From Clostridia bacterium (GTDB taxonomy: Bacteria; Bacillota; Clostridia; Oscillospirales; Acutalibacteraceae), in assembly GCA_017395425.1 (NCBI GenBank), contig JAFPUM010000002.1, positions 62,001 to 126,000 of the forward strand: a DNA stretch of 64,000 bases, written 5' to 3'. Shown here one piece after another: positions 60,401 to 64,000 of this stretch (the stretch's first letter is position 1; each line of letters opens with the position of its first letter). The notes beneath the pieces were generated by a model, which did no database searches, was not told where the DNA came from, and saw only the letters and a list, made by a program, of their open reading frames with translations. The translations under genes were made by a program, and so were the position numbers.

Positions 60401-61629
60401 CCGGTACTGAACACCACCTGTCCGTTTTCGGGATCCAGTGTACCTTGCAGCAGCAGCGTAAATTTTGCGTTACTGGACGCGATGAAATTCGCAAACTTCG
60501 GGTCATCCCGATTCCAGCGAACGATGACCGTCCTCGGGGTATCGCCTGCCAGCACCTCATTACCCTTGAGCCTGCCGTTAATGCCCATGTCGATATCGAC
60601 GGTCTGGTGGGTTTCGTTGAAATCCTCCGGCAGCACAAAGCCCGTCGGCAGCCGATAGATCAGATCTTCATAGTTGGCAAACTGCTGATAGGGATTTTCG
60701 ATAAACGACGCCTGAAGCGTATACAGCTTTCTGGGATTATAAAGAACATTGCTGCCGGACTCTTCGTAGCCCTCGCCGTCGATGAGGATTTTCTGCTCAT
60801 CCAGCAGCAGATTCAGGTCGATGATATAGCGACTGTCTTTTACCTCTAATATAAGAGATTTATGGGGATCATCTTCATCATCGGGATCATCATATTGGAT
60901 GGTAATTGTCTTGGCCTGATCAAAATTTTTCAGGACTTTAATACCTGTAAAAAGCTCCTGATCCTCCACCGTCTGCTTCTGCACCTCAAAATAAGGGCTG
61001 GTGTCACCGTCAATTTCAACACCTGTGACATGATCCTGTGTCAACGGTGTATCTTGCTTTCCCTTAACGCCTGCAAGTGTAAAAATCTCCGCCATCGTAT
61101 AGGTTTTATCCTTCTCCACCTTGATGGTTTTCACACTCTCGGCGTAGTTTCTGATAGGAGCTGTGAAAAAGAAATTCCGTGTGATATCCGGCACAACGGC
61201 ATTCGGTGTGACATCCGGGTCGGTATCCTCCAACAGATCGCCTTCCTCGCCGGAGGGTTCTTCGGCAGGTTCTTCGGAAGGATTCCCTGACGGCTCATCC
61301 GAAGGTTCTTCCGGCGTCCCGCCGTCTGTATCCATCGGCAGCGGCTCTCCGTCCGGGGAAAGCGGCTCTCCCTCTTCTCCCGGAATCACCATTTCCGTTC
61401 CTTCCTCATCCTCGTAGACAATCTCTTCCGTATCACCAGCGTCCTGCGTGACGCCTGCGGCAGGCAGAATCTCCTCCGCCAGCGCGAGAATCGCACGCGG
61501 TTCCCTCACCATCATCTGAATCAGGAAGACCGTCGCGACGAATAATGCCGAAACCCGTATGACACGGCTGACGCCCTTGGTCTTGGGTGCTTTCCTGTCT
61601 GTTTTTTCTTTACTGCGGCACAGCATCAT
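54469..61629 (-). CDS. Giant Cna_B-type surface adhesin (about 2386 aa)
   Basis: A secreted wall protein. A signal peptide or anchor (about residues 24-48, ending ALA) is followed by an acidic Pro/Glu linker (about 50-130), then a long adhesin region. A SpaA-like domain starts near 1383 (KGLNGVSFTMYEE). About five Cna_B-like modules follow, with openings SMEVTKKFDG, VSYYVNKKWQ, HDITLTKTWD, EFTVNKQWKG and TLAVKKTVTG (about residues 1610 to 2340). The end is a sorting signal TPPTG near residue 2346, a hydrophobic segment and RRRMRRR. TPPTG replaces LPXTG. The ATG at 61629 has AAGGGGG six bases upstream. It is the last gene of the sortase operon. Confidence 0.88.
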   Translation of the reverse strand: MMLCRSKEKTDRKAPKTKGVSRVIRVSALFVATVFLIQMMVREPRAILALAEEILPAAGVTQDAGDTEEIVYEDEEGTEMVIPGEEGEPLSPDGEPLPMDTDGGTPEEPSDEPSGNPSEEPAEEPSGEEGDLLEDTDPDVTPNAVVPDITRNFFFTAPIRNYAESVKTIKVEKDKTYTMAEIFTLAGVKGKQDTPLTQDHVTGVEIDGDTSPYFEVQKQTVEDQELFTGIKVLKNFDQAKTITIQYDDPDDEDDPHKSLILEVKDSRYIIDLNLLLDEQKILIDGEGYEESGSNVLYNPRKLYTLQASFIENPYQQFANYEDLIYRLPTGFVLPEDFNETHQTVDIDMGINGRLKGNEVLAGDTPRTVIVRWNRDDPKFANFIASSNAKFTLLLQGTLDPENGQVVFSTGKILNLEREDPDNAVVTKKVTINNASTSGSRRYVRYKVEVSSEGNTANLTLTDRMGSALIPPDASNVMVYFEGYNHMTSSGGSGEDVTYTFASDYQPTVSADPNNGFAVTIPKMDDYDVLVIEYDCNVNVNKIEKSGAATFEEMGNTAEVTGDAHPEDNVATAHVKDVDFNDIDKTAVSVKNISVSGDPYAEITWRVVTNRDKNIFLGGSDLTDTMGQMTLIQDVNNGNSENVQRFAPIGLYAGDGISIEMVDKNGNSSTREVSWEAMGVDKGTAKTWTYHIPEEDDQPYQYTVTYTTRLSRTELLGQTSIPNSVSGKCGEDTAVVLVDKPGEGGIGVSKQATEILSDSVTWNVNVDIHKTKVDDTIKFSEGQPGDSGVFDNKNKYFLPRRWVTNKDPFTGEILYDSDGNPVGGKNYQETLQWVEIYGLKEGESVKAFYFIQDNNVGKDEELLEFNGTRPSLTGVMTGAGPVRLDFSNSAVNTSNSVNKCFYMYFYKDAAQEHPGLNDPDTGEEYRKIQVRLHTTFPTEWAQQAQAVCDASSYYQPKLFTHQNWVMVNGVAGTDSFNTQSVGVYKLNYVNGTSKTINAVKKEIMYKEDGFTPVLDANGEPRTIDVTYPVYRFSISVNGINTNEPIVINDYYDTTLFKQFDFMSYDHEYNSISTVPTEDGDNYLDWLCPTFSGQSEINGWGAKASLGPLCQSVGYFKHRADYSQGDRRDTATKDAQGRMHLTCPEFEVSMDETEDGAVFTFNDPSKFTNDAGQLCNFYSVDYYLVPRDRDAIAKLEKMAAEAPLDGPMKGQAVFSNTAVCRDVSDSAIFTYSPGKALKPVTKYFRNVDENETAQHPLLKFTIDVNPGKLTLNDGNAMDVIDTYSDSISVDYKSVTVDTDPPNAPVTFDFRQNTGTFTIPDNTRVVINYDARVIAEPKDENGNAVTGDVSFDNTVQVLGYGAEVKGKATVSITSGGSAPTPMLYLFKYSDSHMEKGLNGVSFTMYEEFDDKFFVAEDGTTLYRESGDKRLRYADGMFYINTAQPQSSLEGEGYSVDDGKVYKLVEGQQVYDGRRVFNNYVYNVVDNADDKYRMVGDRIFQRHSTNNIVTDGEGENGRKFVPLMSDGKEVVATTAVDGETGKDGFAKLELKDDEGGANLELNRNYYLHENEPLDGYIPSDIYYKFHITDSGSVDYSQYQFLEGDVLTVRNTPYRTSMEVTKKFDGNLKLSDTAMSKLSFKLEKWVVDPSTNEGDWAVHKLTHTEKTTDENGQTIINTIVDKSYDSIPFTAENFTANDDGTYTFVFSGLDEGSYRLTENGNDDVVTAYANNQGFEGQTESVSVTTGSKYRLDNGTGGSTTVAEFTVTQEEARSGNPRTMTFTNSYNTETVSYYVNKKWQNQSGSAMNWPQKADGSGNAEVRLSVYVYDTNTQQPVGEAVRTVTLDGVEDANGETPAGRAVFKALPKNRLVTVTTTTGEGEEAVTTTTTQQEPIQYIVKEENCPNGYDLMTVSNNSTVSAASGVILTKNLTDLINQKKTAHDITLTKTWDTDPIPTGVSAVLTLYGCPMKADGTPLLSQSQVMKTVTLDGTADNNGETEAWKSVFTGLPLVSDDGSEMFYYVQESECTLGYEAVYDPNDKTATYAKAVNNAVTVHNRKAVTEFTVNKQWKGTNQNKWPNDEAQAIEIKLQRHEKGSGTLDSNFHPLLTFTRTVTTDATGDQVATYHCDANGGGTEGMTVKSDVVERKVGSSIVYYYRLTIQGLPRYSEGSEGNAPQQWEYLAKEQSVDNYRQEHRDKNHTFRTDGATNGGYIVNERITATLAVKKTVTGVFANRHKAFPFTVTLKLNGVPLTGTYECEKQTGIGSVDYDSITFNENGTAEVTLSHNQTLRILKLPLNATYTVTEKQEENESEYAVTAYDDTNSTVTGNSVAGTLSNGETDNQVSFVNHRQTFTPPTGITLGFGGAALVLTGSLAGFILLRRRMRRRALHDAA

Positions 61630-61685
61630 TTCGTCCCCCTTTCTAAATATATGTCTATTCATACATCTCATACAACAATATCGTC

Positions 61686-62459
61686 TCAGCCTAACGCGTC
61701 GGTTTCAGGCTGTTCTTCCGTATCCTGCGGCGGAGACACTGCTTCATCTTTGAAATACGCCAGTACCACCACACGGTCATCCGGCGCACTGTCGGCGCAG
61801 GTGGAGAGCGCCAGTATCGCGCCCTCGGGTCTGGACAGCAGTAAATCGGCGTTGCGGCAGACATAGTCCGCCGTATCCTTCTCGGTTTCCACATGGAAGA
61901 TCTCTTCGGCGGTTGCCTTCACGGTCATCACCGCGAATATCTCCAGTTCCCGGCATTGCTCCGCATTGCGTCCGATAACCAGACGCGCGCGGGTATGCTG
62001 CCGCGCGTAATCGGGGTCAAGATACGCGTCCAGCGCGCCGAACATCTTGCCGTATGCCATATGATGTCCGTAGAGCAGCGAATAGCCGTCACTGAAATCC
62101 CCGCTGTTGTGGCAGTCCAGATAGATGCTGCCCGAGAAAGAAAAATTCCCGTAGGGGTCTTTGTTGAGGTATTCAAAATTATCCCTGCCCTGCATGACCG
62201 GGTAGTCGATGGAGGTGCCGTCAATCGTCAGCCACCCCACCATATCGTCAGAAATAGGGGAATCCAGCACGGTGGTTCCCTGCATGACCGGTTTGTATTG
62301 TTTCAGATCTTCTCCGAGCGTATGCGTATACACATAAATGCTGTCATACACACAATAGCCCGACAGCACAATCAGCACCGCAAACCCCGTCAGCAGCAGC
62401 GCGTCGTGCAGTCCGCACAAGCGCCGCAGCAGCCAAGCCGTTTTTTTCAATGCCGTCAC
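61686..62459 (-). CDS. srtB: Class B sortase
   Basis: Membrane-anchored transpeptidase of 257 residues that would join or anchor the neighbouring surface proteins. An N-terminal membrane segment (about residues 20-40) precedes the sortase domain with DYPVMQGRDNFEYLN, SGSIYLDCHNSGDFSDGYSL, the catalytic His132 in LLYGHHM, Cys221 in LSTCAD and Arg229 in DDRVVVLA. A polar tail follows. Its ATG overlaps the pilin stop (ATGA). Its substrates probably carry TPPTG and VVPSG-like signals. Confidence 0.93.
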   Translation of the reverse strand: MTALKKTAWLLRRLCGLHDALLLTGFAVLIVLSGYCVYDSIYVYTHTLGEDLKQYKPVMQGTTVLDSPISDDMVGWLTIDGTSIDYPVMQGRDNFEYLNKDPYGNFSFSGSIYLDCHNSGDFSDGYSLLYGHHMAYGKMFGALDAYLDPDYARQHTRARLVIGRNAEQCRELEIFAVMTVKATAEEIFHVETEKDTADYVCRNADLLLSRPEGAILALSTCADSAPDDRVVVLAYFKDEAVSPPQDTEEQPETDALG

Positions 62460-63835
62460 CCCGTTATCCCGCCGTGCCGTCCGCGTCTTGCAGCCAGCAC
62501 CGCGCCCGCGCCGACAACGCCCATCAGACAGACCAGTGCCGGCAGAACCGCGCTGCTCACCACACCCGACGGCACCACGCCCTCGCGGGTATTGGTAAAG
62601 GTCACGGCTGCATTCTCCGACAGCGTGGGATCGGTTACTTTGACATCCTTCACAGTGGCGTCGGTATCGCCTTCCACAGAGGCGGAAGGATCGTAATTTT
62701 CCGGCACCTCTGTCACCTCATAGCCCATGCCATAGGGAATGCCGCCGATTTCCAGCGTCTGATTGTGACGCAGATAGAAGGTCTTGCCGTTTTTCATATC
62801 AGCCAGCGTGATGTAAAGCTGCTTTGTATCCTCGTTATAGGCAAAGGTATTTGCCGCGTTGATGTCGTCCGGGCTGTAAGTATTGGCGCGGTTGTCAAAC
62901 GCAGTCTGATCGAACTGCCCCGAAACAATGAGCGGGGTGTCCGCCGGGTAAACGGCATTGGTAATGGAGGAGCCTTCTCCGCCGGAGCCTTCGCCGCCGG
63001 AGCCTTCACCGCCGGAGCCTTCACCGCCGGAACCTTCACCGCCCGAACCTTCGCCGCCGGAGCCTTCTCCGCCGGAGTTGTTGTTGGCAGGAACGGGGGC
63101 TGTCAGTTTCAGAGTAAACTGAAAATATTTGTCATAAGAGCCCTGGTTGCCATCCACGCACTTTTTCACCGCGAGACGGTGGGTGATCAGCGTATTGGTA
63201 AATCCCGCACGCTTGCTCACGGCAACGCCGCCGGTCGAAGACGGTTTGTCCGCCTCCAGTTTGAGGATTTTTCCCACACACGTGAGTGCGCCGTCAATGT
63301 CCGCCACATAAATATCCAATACCCGCTGCGGCTGCGCATCGAGCGTTACGTCGGTGCAATTGGCCGCTGTTTCGGTAATCAGATAGCGGTAGACGCCTTC
63401 ATTAATGAATTTCACCTGACTGAAATCCAGCGTCACGGTTTTGGCGATATATTTCTCATCATCCTTGTCGTCGCCGGTCGCAAAGTTCACGCCATCCGAC
63501 GGTCGCGCCGCCGATTCGCTGATGCTGTCATCCCCGTTCCGGAATCGTAATACTATCGAACGCTTGTTTGCCGTTCCCTTAAAGAACACCTGCTCCGGTC
63601 CGCGATAGACCTGCAGCGTGGAGTCCGTTGCGCCGACACTCACGCCGGGTTCCACCGTTACCGTGATGTCCACGTCGGGAATCGTCGCGTCCCGGTCAGC
63701 TGCCAGACAAACCTGAAAGGAAACCGGATCAACGCCTATGAGCGGGTCGGATCCTGCCGCCGCTGCCGGCAGTGCCCACAACGCCGCCAGCATCACGCTG
63801 ACTGCCAGCCAGACCGATCTTTTTACGGTTTTCAT
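62456..63835 (-). CDS. Pilin-like surface protein with C-terminal sorting signal
   Basis: A 459-residue secreted protein. A signal peptide ends near AAAAGSD (about residue 27). It has two beta-rich pilin-like parts: one with the isopeptide-type end EGVYRYLITETAANC, and one starting THRLAVKKCVDGNQG and ending YLRHNQTLEIGGIPYGMGYEV, like the Spy0128/DUF7601 type. Between them runs a (GGEGS)7 linker. The end VVPSG, a hydrophobic stretch and RRGRHGG form a variant sorting signal. GGGTGAGAG lies before the ATG. It is followed by the sortase, which probably polymerises it. Confidence 0.85.
   Translation of the reverse strand: MKTVKRSVWLAVSVMLAALWALPAAAAGSDPLIGVDPVSFQVCLAADRDATIPDVDITVTVEPGVSVGATDSTLQVYRGPEQVFFKGTANKRSIVLRFRNGDDSISESAARPSDGVNFATGDDKDDEKYIAKTVTLDFSQVKFINEGVYRYLITETAANCTDVTLDAQPQRVLDIYVADIDGALTCVGKILKLEADKPSSTGGVAVSKRAGFTNTLITHRLAVKKCVDGNQGSYDKYFQFTLKLTAPVPANNNSGGEGSGGEGSGGEGSGGEGSGGEGSGGEGSGGEGSSITNAVYPADTPLIVSGQFDQTAFDNRANTYSPDDINAANTFAYNEDTKQLYITLADMKNGKTFYLRHNQTLEIGGIPYGMGYEVTEVPENYDPSASVEGDTDATVKDVKVTDPTLSENAAVTFTNTREGVVPSGVVSSAVLPALVCLMGVVGAGAVLAARRGRHGGITG
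62971..63075. repeat. Seven 15-base tandem repeats encoding GGEGS
   Basis: Seven units of a 15-base repeat (GGAGCCTTCNCCGCC-type on the plus strand) follow each other with only silent changes. They encode a flexible Gly-Glu-Ser linker in the pilin-like protein and may vary in number between strains. Confidence 0.9.
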
Positions 63836-63860
63836 TCTCTCACCCCGATTATTGATCTGT

Positions 63861-64000
63861 TCAAATATCTCTCCGCCGTACCACCAAAATGATTTTTCCC
63901 CGGCAGTTTCCCAGCGGAATACCGCCGTAGATACGGCTGTCCTGCCCGTCCACGCGGCAGTCGTTCACCACAAAAACGCAGCCGGACGGTACCGTGTAGG
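63861..64000 (-). CDS. Signal peptidase I, C-terminal part (start outside window)
   Basis: The last 45 residues of a type I signal peptidase. VPSGCVFVVNDCRVDGQDSR is followed by IYGGIPLGNCRGKI, corresponding to the family's box D and E (VPxGxxFVxGDNRxxSxDSR, GxV...I.GK). The usual GDN is Val-Asn-Asp here. The frame ends in TGA at 63861-63863, 25 bases before the pilin start. Pilus operons commonly have a dedicated signal peptidase of this type. Confidence 0.85.
   Translation of the reverse strand, partial: YTVPSGCVFVVNDCRVDGQDSRIYGGIPLGNCRGKIILVVRRRDI

Noticed and set aside
62971..63075. Tandem repeats considered as a CRISPR array
   Set aside because: Units are 15 bases without spacers and are in frame inside a gene; no cas genes are present in the window.

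Overview
The window reads as chromosomal DNA of an endospore-forming, Gram-positive anaerobe of the class Clostridia, most likely an Oscillospiraceae/Ruminococcaceae-type gut or rumen bacterium. The evidence is a Trp T-box, 6S RNA of Firmicutes layout, sporulation genes (yabP, yabQ, ytvI-like), a class B sortase pilus locus, clostridial synteny (nusB to recN; pgk-tpiA-gpmI) and consensus SigA promoters. Genus and species cannot be named from the sequence alone.

Layout. 1-3.7 kb: end of a glycolytic cluster (pgk end, tpiA, gpmI) and a HAD phosphatase, read rightward. 3.8-16 kb: a long leftward operon, nusB, M22/TsaD-like gene, xseA, xseB, ispA, yuiD-like, dxs, tlyA, nadK, argR, recN and nadE, from a promoter near 16.0 kb. 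16.2-19.2 kb: a small membrane protein gene (rightward), then metG and a small unknown gene (leftward). 19.3-27.0 kb: rpoB-rpoC with their own promoter and no rplJ-rplL in front. 27.1-28.4 kb: a low-G+C, purine-skewed leftward transcription unit with a consensus promoter and a strong terminator but no convincing protein. 28.5-29.7 kb: a DUF1292 gene, 6S RNA and a small unknown gene.

29.7-32.8 kb: proton-translocating transhydrogenase operon (pntAA-pntAB-pntB). 32.9-33.7 kb: a lipoprotein. 33.86-38.8 kb: T-box-controlled trpE-G-D-C-F without trpB or trpA. 38.8-39.1 kb: inverted repeats. 39-50 kb: mixed leftward and rightward genes for cell wall (murC), membrane proteins, a solute-binding lipoprotein, a YtvI-like permease, a Sel1-repeat protein, a second HAD phosphatase, RtcB ligase and two genes whose products look like pseudoenzymes (decarboxylase-like and C39 peptidase-like). 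50.1-52.1 kb: the yabP-yabQ-divIC-yabR cluster. 52.3-54.4 kb: an amidohydrolase and a lone fumarase alpha subunit.

54.5-64 kb: a leftward pilus/adhesin operon made of a signal peptidase (partial), a pilin-like protein, a class B sortase and a 2.4-kDa-residue-scale (about 2386 aa) Cna_B-type adhesin. Both surface proteins end in non-LPXTG sorting signals.

The most interesting candidate is the 1.3-kb apparently non-coding unit upstream of rpoB. Next are the two pseudoenzymes, the 9-bp tandem repeat that supplies the -35 box of the murC promoter, and the atypical sorting signals of the pilus locus.
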